Shown here piece by piece: positions 23,267 to 31,214 of a stretch of 38,619 bases of DNA. Under the pieces are notes generated by a model that searched no databases, was not told where the DNA came from, and saw only the letters and a program-made list of their open reading frames with translations. Position 1 is the stretch's first letter; each line of letters opens with the position of its first letter. Origin of the DNA: 2-02-FULL-66-22 sp964576535 (GTDB lineage: Bacteria; Methylomirabilota; Methylomirabilia; Methylomirabilales; 2-02-FULL-66-22); the NCBI GenBank assembly GCA_964576535.1, contig CAZNWB010000029.1, positions 1 to 38,619 on the forward strand. Direction: 5' to 3'. A program made the translations under genes and the position numbers.

Positions 23267-24135
23267 TGGCCACCCACCAGATCCTCATCGTGTCCGATGC
23301 CACCGGCCGCACGGCCGAGATGGTGGTCCGCGCGGCGCTGGTTCAGTTCCAGGGGGCGGAGGTACACCTGCGCATCCGGCCACATGTCCGAACGGTGGAG
23401 GCCGTGCGGGCGGCGGTCCGGGCGGCGAGCAAGGTTCGGGGCCTCATCGTTCACACCCTGGTCTCTCCCGAGCTGCGGAGCGTGATGCTTACCGAGGGGC
23501 GAGCCGGGGAGGTGCCGACGATCGATCTCCTCGGACCGCTCCTCCTCCGGCTGGAGGACCTGTTGCGCCTCCAGCCAACGGCCAAACCCGGCCTCTTCCG
23601 TGACCTGACCCAGGAATACCGGCACCGCTTCGAGGTGGTCGAGTTCGCCGTCAAGCACGACGATGGCCAAGAGCCGCGGGGCCTGCTGCAGGCGGATGTC
23701 GTCCTGGTGGGGGTCTCCCGGACCTCGAAGACCCCCCTGTCCATGTTCCTGGCGGGGCGGGGGCTGCGGGTGGCCAACGTGCCCGTGGTCTACAAGCTCT
23801 CGCTGCCGGAAGAGCTCACCCGCGCGGATGCCCGGAGGGTGGTGGCCCTCACCATCAAGCCCGAACGGCTGCTGGAGCTGCGGCGGGCGCGCCTCCAGCA
23901 GATGGAGACGCCGCCCAAGTTCCCGTATGCCGACCCGCGGCAGATCTGGGCGGAGCTAGAGTACGCACGGGAGCTCTTCGCCCGGGGCGGCTGGGCGACC
24001 GTGGATGTGACCGACAAGTCCATCGAAGAGGTGGCGGTGGAGGCCCTGCTGCTCACGGGGATCGAGCAACCCGCTTCGCGAACCGCGGGACGGGGGCGGT
24101 CTGTCTCCCCGGCATGGCGCCGGACCTCTGAGTAA
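23266..24135 (+). CDS. ppsR: PPDK/PEP synthase regulatory kinase-phosphotransferase (DUF299)
   Basis: 289 residues. ILIVSDATGRTAEMVVRAAL at the N-terminus and the P-loop-like GVSRTSKTPLSMFLAGRG around residue 150 identify the family. It inactivates pyruvate phosphate dikinase or PEP synthase by ADP-dependent threonine phosphorylation and reactivates it by phosphorolysis. ATG at 23266 (MATHQILIV). The frame continues upstream only through repeat DNA. Odd points: no ribosome binding site because a repeat abuts the ATG, and the last 20 or so residues (ASRTAGRGRSVSPAWRRTSE) are encoded by the GC-rich repeat that follows. Confidence 0.88.
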   Translation: MATHQILIVSDATGRTAEMVVRAALVQFQGAEVHLRIRPHVRTVEAVRAAVRAASKVRGLIVHTLVSPELRSVMLTEGRAGEVPTIDLLGPLLLRLEDLLRLQPTAKPGLFRDLTQEYRHRFEVVEFAVKHDDGQEPRGLLQADVVLVGVSRTSKTPLSMFLAGRGLRVANVPVVYKLSLPEELTRADARRVVALTIKPERLLELRRARLQQMETPPKFPYADPRQIWAELEYARELFARGGWATVDVTDKSIEEVAVEALLLTGIEQPASRTAGRGRSVSPAWRRTSE

Positions 24136-24285
24136 CGGAGGAACCTTTGCGCGCTCGGGTCCGGGCCAGCCGGTGGCTTCGGCGTGGCGTCGGACCTCCG
24201 AGTAGCGGCGGAGCCTCTGTCTTCTTTGGTCCGGCCACGCCGCTGGTGTCGCCCCGCTTCGCGGGGACCTCTGACTAACGGAGAA
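24110..24285. repeat. about 70-base degenerate tandem repeat, three units
   Basis: Units aligned on GGACCTCTGAGTAACGGAG near 24122, 24192 and 24265 (spacing about 70 and 72), each with a local CCTC/GAGG stem. The first unit provides the ppsR stop codon. Confidence 0.65.
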
Positions 24286-24301
24286 TGCTCCACCTGGCTG
24301 G

Positions 24302-24395
24302 CGCACCTCTCACACTGACAACGGACAACGGACAACCGGCAATCACCCTCCGTCATTTGATTCGCTCGGTTGTCGGTTGTCAGTTTGAAATGTGA
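24302..24395. repeat. inverted GACAACGGACAACC arms
   Basis: ACTGACAACGGACAACGG (24306-24323) faces GGTTGTCGGTTGTCAGT (24368-24384). The arms pair well with a loop of about 45 bases. Confidence 0.75.
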
Positions 24396-24408
24396 AGATC
24401 CGTCGGGG

Positions 24409-24437
24409 TTGACGCCCGTCGGGTCGTAGTGTAGGCT
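24409..24437 (+). promoter_or_regulatory. probable promoter for the E2-like/JAMM operon
   Basis: TTGACG at 24409-24414, 17-base spacer, TAGGCT at 24432-24437, start near 24444 and a leader under 20 bases to the ATG at 24462. Confidence 0.4.
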
Positions 24438-24461
24438 CCGACACGTCGTTCCGCATCCCGT

Positions 24462-25598
24462 ATGATGATCCAGCCTGACGCAAAATCCGAGTTCCTGCGA
24501 GCGAAGGAGGGGAACCTCTCTGCCCTGTCCCCCGTCTTGGCGGAGTACGCGGAGGCCCTGGGGATCCCGGTGCGGGTCGAGGTCCCCCGCCGCCGGGTGG
24601 TCCGGCCGCGAGGTCGGCGGGGATGGCACCTGCACCCCTTTGCGCTTCCGGGGCGCCCTGGATGGCTGGGCCTGGGGCCCGACGTGCGGGCGACGACCTT
24701 CATGGCCGTGTGCGGGTACCCGCTGTCGCCGGTCCGGCGCGCCGGGTGGACGGTTGCGGGCCGGCACTCGTGGGGGCGACCATTGCAGGACACCGAGGGA
24801 CAGACGGTCGGCCTGCTCCTGGGGACCGACGTGTACCTGCTGTTTGACCTCCTCGGGCAGGAGCCGAGCATCGCCCGCCTGGTGGGCCGGACCGTCCTGG
24901 ACCTGAGCCTGGAGGCCGGCTACAGCCTCCTGCTGCTGCTGACCGGGCTGGGACCGGCCACGCTGGACGCCAGGCTGCGCCGCCTGCGCCAGGCGACGGA
25001 GGTCGAGGCGCTGGGGGCCTCGGCCCTCTGGCGGGTGCGCGGAGCGGAACCGCGCGACCTCTCGGGGACGGAGGTCGAGGCGCTGGAGGGGGAGCTGCGG
25101 GAGTTGGACGTGAACCTCCGCACCTCCGGCCGCCAGATGCGGGACCTGGACCGGCGATTGACCTTCGCGCAGCGGCGCCTCGCCGAGCTGGCCGACCACC
25201 AGGGCCACCCTGAAACCCTGGCCCGGGACTTTGATCGGATCGGGGCGCTGCCCGGCGTGGCGGACGTCGGGGTGAACGACAGTGCTTTCCAGGTCTTCAC
25301 GGAACCCATCGTGATCGAGTATGGGTTCCGGCGTTATCGCCTGGGGCGTTTCCGCCTGGACCTCTATTTCGATGGGCGCCTCTTCATCCAGAACCTCACG
25401 GACCGGTACGACACCTACGATCACCCCCACGTCGAGAGTGGGCGCCCGTGTCTGGGCAATATCCAGGAATGGGTCCAGCGGTTGCTGGCCCAGCGCGAGT
25501 TCGCCGCGGCCACGGCAGTGCTGCTGCAGTATCTCCGGACAGTCAACCCGGCCGACTGGCGCAAGGCCGTGACGTTCTGGGGTGAGGCCTCCCCGTGA
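24462..25598 (+). CDS. protein with C-terminal E2 ubiquitin-conjugase-like domain
   Basis: 378 residues. The N-terminal 200 residues are unfamiliar, with a hydrophobic stretch near 152-165. Residues about 202-246 are a charged helical, probably coiled-coil segment. From about 270 the sequence follows an E2/UBC fold: FRRYRLGRFRLDLYFDGRLFI as meander strands, then YDHPHVESGRPCLGN with His321-Pro322-His323 in place of the HPN motif and Cys330 where E2 enzymes carry the catalytic cysteine, then helices EWVQRLLAQREF. It may accept or transfer a ubiquitin-like protein. Its stop overlaps the JAMM gene (GTGA). No E1 is nearby. Inference from motifs only. Confidence 0.65.
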   Translation: MMIQPDAKSEFLRAKEGNLSALSPVLAEYAEALGIPVRVEVPRRRVVRPRGRRGWHLHPFALPGRPGWLGLGPDVRATTFMAVCGYPLSPVRRAGWTVAGRHSWGRPLQDTEGQTVGLLLGTDVYLLFDLLGQEPSIARLVGRTVLDLSLEAGYSLLLLLTGLGPATLDARLRRLRQATEVEALGASALWRVRGAEPRDLSGTEVEALEGELRELDVNLRTSGRQMRDLDRRLTFAQRRLAELADHQGHPETLARDFDRIGALPGVADVGVNDSAFQVFTEPIVIEYGFRRYRLGRFRLDLYFDGRLFIQNLTDRYDTYDHPHVESGRPCLGNIQEWVQRLLAQREFAAATAVLLQYLRTVNPADWRKAVTFWGEASP

Positions 25599-26239
25599 TC
25601 GTGCCCCTGCCCCCCCGGGAGATCCGGATCCGAAGTCACGCCCTGGACAGACTCCTCCTGTACGCCCAGCGGTGCCCGGTGGAGATCGGCGGGCTTGGCA
25701 CCGTGGCGGCGGACGCGGATGGACTCCTCATCACCGACGTGTTCCTCCTGGCGCAGAGGGTCTCCGCCTCGGATACGGAGCTGGACACCGAGGCCCTCTT
25801 CGACTTCCTGGCGCGCCATGTGGCGGAGGGTGGGGACCCCGCCCAGGTGCGGCTGTGGTGGCACAGTCACGCCAACATGGACGTGGTGTGGAGCGAGACG
25901 GACCGGGGTACCATTCGGAGCCTGCCGGGTGACTTCTGGGTGGCGCTGTTGGTCAACCGTCGGGGAGAAGTGGTCTGCCGGCTGGACGCCTTTCTTCCCC
26001 GGCGGCAAACCTGGGAGCTGCCGCTGGTGGAGGTCCTGGACCCTGCAGGCCGCGACCCGGAGACGCTCTACCGGGCCATCGACCGCGAGATCCTGGAGAA
26101 GGTGCGCGCCTACACCGTGGTGCACGAGGTGATGGGAAACGAAGGGATGGCGGACGTTCCGACGGAATCCCCGATCCCCCTGGTGTTGGAGTCTCCGCCC
26201 CCGCGGCTGCAACCGGCCGACACGGGCGAGGGAAAGTGA
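25595..26239 (+). CDS. JAMM/MPN+ metalloprotease
   Basis: 214 residues. The zinc active site is complete: Glu30 (CPVEIGG), and His90-Ser-His92 with Ser100 and Asp103 in WWHSHANMDVVWSETD (HxHx10D). Such enzymes cleave isopeptide bonds or trim ubiquitin-like proteins. The C-terminal 60 residues are proline-rich and variable. GTG start at 25595, inside the end of the E2-like gene, so the two are translationally coupled. That pairing is the main reason to think the partner is a conjugation component and this is its deconjugase or processing peptidase. Confidence 0.88.
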   Translation: MIVPLPPREIRIRSHALDRLLLYAQRCPVEIGGLGTVAADADGLLITDVFLLAQRVSASDTELDTEALFDFLARHVAEGGDPAQVRLWWHSHANMDVVWSETDRGTIRSLPGDFWVALLVNRRGEVVCRLDAFLPRRQTWELPLVEVLDPAGRDPETLYRAIDREILEKVRAYTVVHEVMGNEGMADVPTESPIPLVLESPPPRLQPADTGEGK

Positions 26240-26246
26240 GGTCGGC

Positions 26247-27092
26247 ATGCGACGGTGGCTGAGGTGTGGGCCAGCCCTCTGGATGGCCATGCTTGCCGGG
26301 ACAGGACTGGCGGCGGAGACGCCGCCGGCCGAAGGACCGGATGCGAACCGGGTGGTGGCCCGGGTCAATCAGGTGGAGATCACGTACGGCGAGTTCAAGA
26401 TCCGTCTGGAAAACTTCGAGAGGGAGCGGGGGTCGATCCCGAGGGAAAAGTGGGAGGAGGTCCTGCGGGGCATGGTCCAGGAGGAGGTCCTCCTCCAGGG
26501 GGCCATGGCCGACGGTCTGGACAAGGAGGCCGCCGTCAAGGGCCGGCTGGAGCAGGCCCGACGACAGGTCCTGATCGAGGAACTGATCCGGCGCAAGGTG
26601 CGGGCGCAGGCCCGGGTCACCGACGAGGAAGCCCGGAAGATGTACGAGAACAACAAGCCGCTCTTCAGCACCGAGAGCGCCACGACCAGCCACATCATGG
26701 TCAAGACGCAGGCCGAGGCCGAGGCCATCCTCAAAGAGCTCCAGGCGGGAGCAGATTTCGCGGAGCTGGCCAAGGCCAAGTCTCAGGATACCGGCAGCGC
26801 GGAGAAGGGGGGCGACCTGGGGCCGGTGCGGCGCGGGCAGACCGTTCCGGAGTTCGAGGAGGCAGCCTTTCGCCTGAAGGACGGGGAGCTCTCTGCCGTG
26901 ATCCAGACGCAATACGGCTATCACATCCTGAAGGGCGGTCCCCATACCACTGTTGTCCAGCCCTTCGACGAGGTCAAGGACCGCATCCGGCAGATGCTCC
27001 TCCAGGAGAAGCAGCGGGAGACCTTCATGGCCTTCATGGCCGACCTGGAGAAGCGGGCAGCGACCGAGATCTTCGAGGACCGATTGCGGTGA
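26247..27092 (+). CDS. parvulin-type peptidyl-prolyl isomerase, exported
   Basis: 281 residues. A signal-like N-terminus (CGPALWMAMLAGTGLAAE) is followed by a SurA-like helical chaperone region (VVARVNQVEITYGEFKIRLE) and a rotamase domain with TSHIMVKTQAEAEAILKELQ, FAELAKAKSQDTGSAEKGGD and AVIQTQYGYHILKG. It assists folding of exported proteins in the periplasm. Seven bases after the JAMM gene, same operon. A link to the conjugation genes is not obvious. Confidence 0.9.
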   Translation: MRRWLRCGPALWMAMLAGTGLAAETPPAEGPDANRVVARVNQVEITYGEFKIRLENFERERGSIPREKWEEVLRGMVQEEVLLQGAMADGLDKEAAVKGRLEQARRQVLIEELIRRKVRAQARVTDEEARKMYENNKPLFSTESATTSHIMVKTQAEAEAILKELQAGADFAELAKAKSQDTGSAEKGGDLGPVRRGQTVPEFEEAAFRLKDGELSAVIQTQYGYHILKGGPHTTVVQPFDEVKDRIRQMLLQEKQRETFMAFMADLEKRAATEIFEDRLR

Positions 27093-27096
27093 GGCG

Positions 27097-27288
27097 ATGG
27101 CTCCCTGGCGGCGCATCGTTCTGAGCCTGGGGATCCTGGCTTTCCTCCTGGCGGCAGCCGGGTCGCCGGATGTGGCCTTGGGTCTGCCCGTCCTCGGCGC
27201 CCTGCTCCTTCGGGTGGGGCAGATGCCCTTCTTCTGGCTGGGCGTTTTCTGTTTTCTGGCCGCGGTCTGGGGGCGGGGTGGTGGCTGA
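27097..27288 (+). CDS. small two-helix membrane protein
   Basis: 63 residues: IVLSLGILAFLLAAAG and MPFFWLGVFCFLAAVWG are two membrane helices joined by GLPVLGALLLRVGQ. ATG at 27097, four bases after the parvulin stop, with GGTGAGG ahead. Last gene of the operon. No family recognised. Confidence 0.55.
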   Translation: MAPWRRIVLSLGILAFLLAAAGSPDVALGLPVLGALLLRVGQMPFFWLGVFCFLAAVWGRGGG

Positions 27289-27421
27289 GGGAGGGCGTGC
27301 CCGCCGGTCCGGCGGGCTCCGGACTCCTGCGGAGGGGCGGGGCAAGGCAGTCCCAAACAGGACGGTCAGCAGTCGGTCTGACGGGAAGAGGCGGCTGGCC
27401 AAGCGCCGGGGCGTCGGCTCG

Positions 27422-27455
27422 AAAAGCAAGAAACCGTGGCGTCTCGGCCACGGTT
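27422..27455 (-). terminator. terminator of tRNA-Leu
   Basis: Minus strand: perfect AACCGTGGC/GCCACGGTT stem with a 6-base loop, followed by TCTTGCTTTTC, 17 bases after the tRNA 3' end. Confidence 0.75.
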
Positions 27456-27471
27456 CTCACCTGCACGCATC

Positions 27472-27558
27472 TGGTGCCGAAGGGGAGACTCGAACTCCCA
27501 CGGGGGAACCCCCACTACGCCCTGAACGTAGCGCGTCTACCAGTTCCGCCACTTCGGC
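27472..27558 (-). tRNA. tRNA-Leu (anticodon CAG)
   Basis: Acceptor arms GCCGAAG (27558-27552) and CTTCGGC (27482-27476) pair perfectly, followed by A and an encoded CCA. The anticodon stem CTACG/CGTAG holds loop TTCAGGG, anticodon CAG. A long variable arm (GTGGGGGTTCCCCC region) marks a class II tRNA, and GTTCGAGTC is the T loop. 87 bases. Confidence 0.95.
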
Positions 27559-27567
27559 AGCGGTCAT

Positions 27568-27596
27568 GTTTTAGACCCTTCGCCGAAAAAAGTCAA
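27568..27596 (-). promoter_or_regulatory. tRNA-Leu promoter
   Basis: Minus strand TTGACT (27596-27591), 17-base spacer, TAAAAC (27573-27568), start about 27561, three bases before the mature 5' end. Its -35 box overlaps the first possible ATG of the divergent SAM hydrolase gene. Confidence 0.65.
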
Positions 27597-28447
27597 TGGA
27601 AATTCAGGAGGCGCGTGGCAGATTGGGCAGCCGGGACCGTCCTGTGGTCACGTTGCTCACGGACTTCGGTCACCAGGATCTTTTTGTCGGGATCATGAAG
27701 GGTGTGATCCTGCGCCTGTGCCCGACCGCAGCCCTGGTGGACCTCTGCCACGAGACGGCGGCGTACGACATCCTGGGTGCGAGCTTCCTCCTCCAATCGG
27801 CCGTGTGTTTCTTCCCGCCCGGGACGATCCACGTGGCGGTCGTGGATCCGGGGGTCGGTGGTCCGCGTCGGCCGATCGTGGCGCGGATTGGCGGCCAGGT
27901 CTTTGTGGCGCCGGACAACGGCGTGCTGAGTTATCCGATGGCCTCCGGAGGGGTTCGGACGATCCGGGCCATCACCGCCAGGGAATACCTGTTGCCAGAG
28001 GTGAGCGCCACCTTTCACGGGCGGGACGTCTTCGCGCCCGTGGCGGGTCACCTGGCATGCGGCGTTCCGCTGGAACGATTCGGCCCCGAGGTTGCGGACC
28101 CGGTCGGCCTGCCCATCCCGCGCCCGCGCCGGGATCCGTCGGGCCAGCTCGCGGGAGAGGTCGTCTGGATCGATCGCTTCGGCAACTGCATCACGAATAT
28201 CACCCGCGAGGACCTCGACCCGTTCAGGGCCGGACAGACCGGCAGCCCACGGGTCGTTCTGGCCGGGCGGGAGGTGGGCCCCGTGGTGCAGTTTTTCGGG
28301 GAAGTCGGTCTGGGCCGTGGTGGCGCCATCCTCGGCAGCACGGGCTACCTGGAGCTGTTCGTCAACCAGGGACACCTCGCACGGCAGTGGGCAGTCGTCC
28401 CCGGCGCGCCCGTGACGGTGGATTTTGGATTGCGGAGTGCGGATTGA
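27596..28447 (+). CDS. SAM hydrolase (SAM hydroxide adenosyltransferase, DUF62)
   Basis: 283 residues. VVTLLTDFGHQDLFVGIMKG opens the domain, then VVDPGVGGPRRPI, FVAPDNGVLSYP and the FHGRDVFAPVAGHLA active-site block, with a C-terminal barrel around VWIDRFGNCITNI. Characterised relatives hydrolyse S-adenosylmethionine to adenosine and methionine; halogenases are rarer members. The first ATG (27596) overlaps the tRNA promoter and lacks a binding site. TTG at 27623 with AGGAGG eleven bases ahead gives a start closer to the family. The last codons and stop fall inside a GCGGATTG repeat tract. Confidence 0.88.
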   Translation: MEIQEARGRLGSRDRPVVTLLTDFGHQDLFVGIMKGVILRLCPTAALVDLCHETAAYDILGASFLLQSAVCFFPPGTIHVAVVDPGVGGPRRPIVARIGGQVFVAPDNGVLSYPMASGGVRTIRAITAREYLLPEVSATFHGRDVFAPVAGHLACGVPLERFGPEVADPVGLPIPRPRRDPSGQLAGEVVWIDRFGNCITNITREDLDPFRAGQTGSPRVVLAGREVGPVVQFFGEVGLGRGGAILGSTGYLELFVNQGHLARQWAVVPGAPVTVDFGLRSAD

Positions 28448-28770
28448 AATCCCCAGATCCGCAATGCGAAATCCGGCACCCGATCTTGCAAAAGCGGATT
28501 GCAAACGCGCAAATTTGTCGCTAGCATGGGCCCCGATCCGAAATCCCCGGCGGCGCCAATCTCGTGGAGGGAGCTGGAGAGCAGTCGCGCGCCGGATCGG
28601 GGTGAACAGGCTCGCCAACGGCACCGGGTGTGGATGCGGCCCAGCCCCGTGGGCCGGACCGGAACGGCGCGGGCGGGGCCCGGATTGCGGACACCCAGCG
28701 GGCATCCGGATTTCGGGGTGTAACAATTTGCCCTCCGAAATTCGAAATCCGAAATTCTCAGGGTGGGGCG
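28424..28770. repeat. ATTGCGGA/AATCCGCAAT repeats in gap
   Basis: GGATTGCGGAGTGCGGATTG (28428-28447) is followed by inverted GATCCGCAATGCGAAATCC (28456-28474). Further GCGGATTGCAAACG lies near 28493 and CCGAAATTCGAAATCCG near 28736-28752, just before the DUF1844 gene. Between them I see no gene. Confidence 0.7.
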
Positions 28771-29058
28771 ATGGGACGCACCGAGCAGGAGCCTCACGCG
28801 GCCGAGGCAGCCGGGGTGACGTTCAGCGACCTCGTGCTGATGTTCGGAACCACGGTGCTGCTTCACCTGGGGCTGGCGCCAGATCCAGTCAGCGGCGAGA
28901 AGAAGCTGGACCTGATCCAGGCGAAGCAGGCGATCGATGTGCTGGATCTCCTGAAGGGGAAGACCGCAGGAAATCTGACGCCAGAGGAATCCAGCATGCT
29001 GGAAAACGTGCTGTTCGATCTGCGCATGCGCTACCTGGAAGCGGTGCGGCGGGTATGA
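28771..29058 (+). CDS. DUF1844 family protein
   Basis: 95 residues: TFSDLVLMFGTTVLLHLGLAP, then KKLDLIQAKQAIDVLDLLKGKTAGNLT and a closing helical pair (LENVLFDLRMRYLEA) cover the whole DUF1844 domain. Function unknown. ATG at 28771 with CAGGGTGGGG ahead. Its stop overlaps the next start (ATGA), so the two are coupled. Confidence 0.88.
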   Translation: MGRTEQEPHAAEAAGVTFSDLVLMFGTTVLLHLGLAPDPVSGEKKLDLIQAKQAIDVLDLLKGKTAGNLTPEESSMLENVLFDLRMRYLEAVRRV

Positions 29059-31196
29059 CTGCGCGCGGCGGATGGATCACCCGTATCCTTGCGGCCGGGC
29101 TGTGGGTGGGGCTGGCCGCTCCGGGGGTCGCCAGCGCGCTCCAGCTGTTTCCCGCGGCCGAGATCCAGGAGGCGCATAGCCTCCGCCAGCGGATCGTGGG
29201 CGAGGCCTCTCCGCTGGATCTGCGGCAACCTCGGCAACATCTCAAGCTCTCCCCCGAGACACTCGCCCAGATTCAGCAGCGGCTGAGCGCGCTCCAGACG
29301 CGCGAGGCGGAGAACCCGTTCCTGTACTGGGCGCAGGGCGAACTCCTGCGCCAGACCCAAGGTGCCGCGGCCGCCGCCCCGCTCTTCGAGCGCGCCCGCC
29401 AGCTGGCGGGCCGCCGTTTCCTGATCCATTGGCTCCTTTGGCAAGAGCACCTGACGCGGAACCTTCGCGAGGAAGCGCAGCGGGAAGAGGCGGCGCTCCA
29501 GGGCATCCAGGTGGGGTGGGGCCTGTCGCGCTTCCCGCTGCTGGCCATGGAGCTGATGCGCGCCGGGGACGAGGCGGCGGAGGCGATCGATCCGCCCCGG
29601 GCGGCGGCTCTCTACGCTGCCGCGGTGGCCAACACGCCGGAATCTCCCCAGGCCCTCCTCGGGCGGGCCGCCACCACGTGGCAGGCGGACAAGACGCAGC
29701 TCGTCCAGGTGCTGGGGGATCTGCTGCGCGGCGTGGCCCAGACCTTCCGGAGCCCGCAGACCAGATATGACCCGACCAGCAATCTGGTGTTGAGTCTGGT
29801 CGTCACGTGCCTGGTCCTGTTGTGCGCGGTGGCAGCGGTCCTGGCCCTCCGGATCCGGCCCCTCTTCGGCCACGAGCTGAACGAGCGCGCCCTCAAGGCG
29901 CATTCTCCCGCCGCGCAGATCAGCCTGGGCATCCTGGTGTTCTTCCTGCCCCTGGTGCTGGGTTTCGGCCTGCTCTGGTCGGCCGTGATCATCCTGCTGA
30001 TCTCCGCCCCCTACCTCACCACGCGCGAAAGGGTTGGGGTGTCGGTCTTGCTGACGCTGCTGGCGCTCTTGCCCACGGGATACCAGTGGGTCGCAGCGCG
30101 CCACGTGCTGGCCTCGTCTCGCGAGCTGGCCCTGGCGCAGACTGTCGAACAGGGGGGGCGCGGGGAGAGCCTGGTGCGGGATCTCGGCCGCTGGAGCCGG
30201 GAGCAGCCCAGCAACGGCCTGTCCCACTATTACCTGGGGCTCACGCTGAAGCGGCGCGGGGAGCTGCCGAAGGCCGAAGCCGCCATGGCCCAGGCGGCGA
30301 AACTTCTGCCCAGCGCGAGCTTCGCCCTCGTCGGCCTAGGGAACCTGCACTACCTGCAGGGGGCCCTCCCCGAGGCGGAGACCGCCTATCGCAAGGCGGC
30401 GGACCTGGCGCCCTCGGCGGCGGCCCAGATGAACCTCTTCAAGCTCTATGCGCAGCGGCTCCAGATCGAGCAGTCGAAGGAGGCGCTGACGCGGAGTGGC
30501 AGGCTGGACCCCCACATGACCCAGACCCTGTCGCGGTTCCACGGGCAGGGGCGGACCGAGTTCGTCGTGGACGAAACGGTGCCCTGGGACACCCTGGCGG
30601 CGGGGCTGGTCCCGGCCCCCAGGGACGTGGCGGCCGTGGCGGAGGGCCTCTGGGGAGCGCCGCTCCGCGGGGTCCCGCTGTCGCTGGTGCCGTACGTGGC
30701 CGGCCTCCTCGTGATCCTCTTCTGGACGCACGCGGCCCTGCGCGGTCGGACCCCCCCGGTCCACCGCTGCCTCCAGTGCGGCACGCCGTTTTGCCCCAGG
30801 TGCCGGATGAGCCCGAAAGAGAAGGAATACTGCACCCCCTGTGCGACCGTGTTTCGCCCACGGGAAGGAGGCGTGGCGGCGTTCGTCAAGGTCCGCCGCA
30901 TCCGGGAAGGGGAGGAATGGGCGCGGCAGGAGCGCGCGCGGGTCCGCATCCTGGGAAGCGTCCTGCCCGGAGGGAGCGATCTGTATCGGGGGCGCGTGAT
31001 TTGGGGCCTGGGCCTGGCTCTGCCAGCGGTCTGGCTGCTGCTGGACGGACTGCTCCTGGACCTGCTGACCCCCACCTTCCGCTTTGTCTCCCCCCTTCCC
31101 GGCCCGGTCCGGTGGACCGTGGCCATCTTCCCGCTACTCGGCCTGTACGCCTGGTCCATGCAGCGGAGTTGGAGACAGCCGGTGCGGGGCGGCTGA
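29055..31196 (+). CDS. TPR-repeat membrane protein with zinc-binding cysteine cluster
   Basis: 713 residues. Signal or anchor near the N-terminus (ILAAGLWVGLAAPGVASALQ). Helical repeats follow, then membrane helices around residues 245-275 and 295-345. TPR units come next (GLSHYYLGLTLKRRGELPKAEAAM; ALVGLGNLHYLQGALPEAETAY), another helix near VPYVAGLLVILFW, and a cysteine cluster CLQCGTPFCPRCRMSPKEKEYC. Two final helices close it. Probably an inner-membrane scaffold; partner unknown. The frame opens 210 codons earlier, but DUF1844 overlap sets the start at 29055. Confidence 0.75.
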   Translation: MTARGGWITRILAAGLWVGLAAPGVASALQLFPAAEIQEAHSLRQRIVGEASPLDLRQPRQHLKLSPETLAQIQQRLSALQTREAENPFLYWAQGELLRQTQGAAAAAPLFERARQLAGRRFLIHWLLWQEHLTRNLREEAQREEAALQGIQVGWGLSRFPLLAMELMRAGDEAAEAIDPPRAAALYAAAVANTPESPQALLGRAATTWQADKTQLVQVLGDLLRGVAQTFRSPQTRYDPTSNLVLSLVVTCLVLLCAVAAVLALRIRPLFGHELNERALKAHSPAAQISLGILVFFLPLVLGFGLLWSAVIILLISAPYLTTRERVGVSVLLTLLALLPTGYQWVAARHVLASSRELALAQTVEQGGRGESLVRDLGRWSREQPSNGLSHYYLGLTLKRRGELPKAEAAMAQAAKLLPSASFALVGLGNLHYLQGALPEAETAYRKAADLAPSAAAQMNLFKLYAQRLQIEQSKEALTRSGRLDPHMTQTLSRFHGQGRTEFVVDETVPWDTLAAGLVPAPRDVAAVAEGLWGAPLRGVPLSLVPYVAGLLVILFWTHAALRGRTPPVHRCLQCGTPFCPRCRMSPKEKEYCTPCATVFRPREGGVAAFVKVRRIREGEEWARQERARVRILGSVLPGGSDLYRGRVIWGLGLALPAVWLLLDGLLLDLLTPTFRFVSPLPGPVRWTVAIFPLLGLYAWSMQRSWRQPVRGG

Positions 31197-31214
31197 CCCC
31201 GCCATTTCACTCAC

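Noticed and set aside
28425..31196. A 923-codon frame as one giant protein
   Set aside because: The first 210 codons overlap repeats and the DUF1844 gene in another frame; the ATGA overlap at 29055 and signal-like start fit better.
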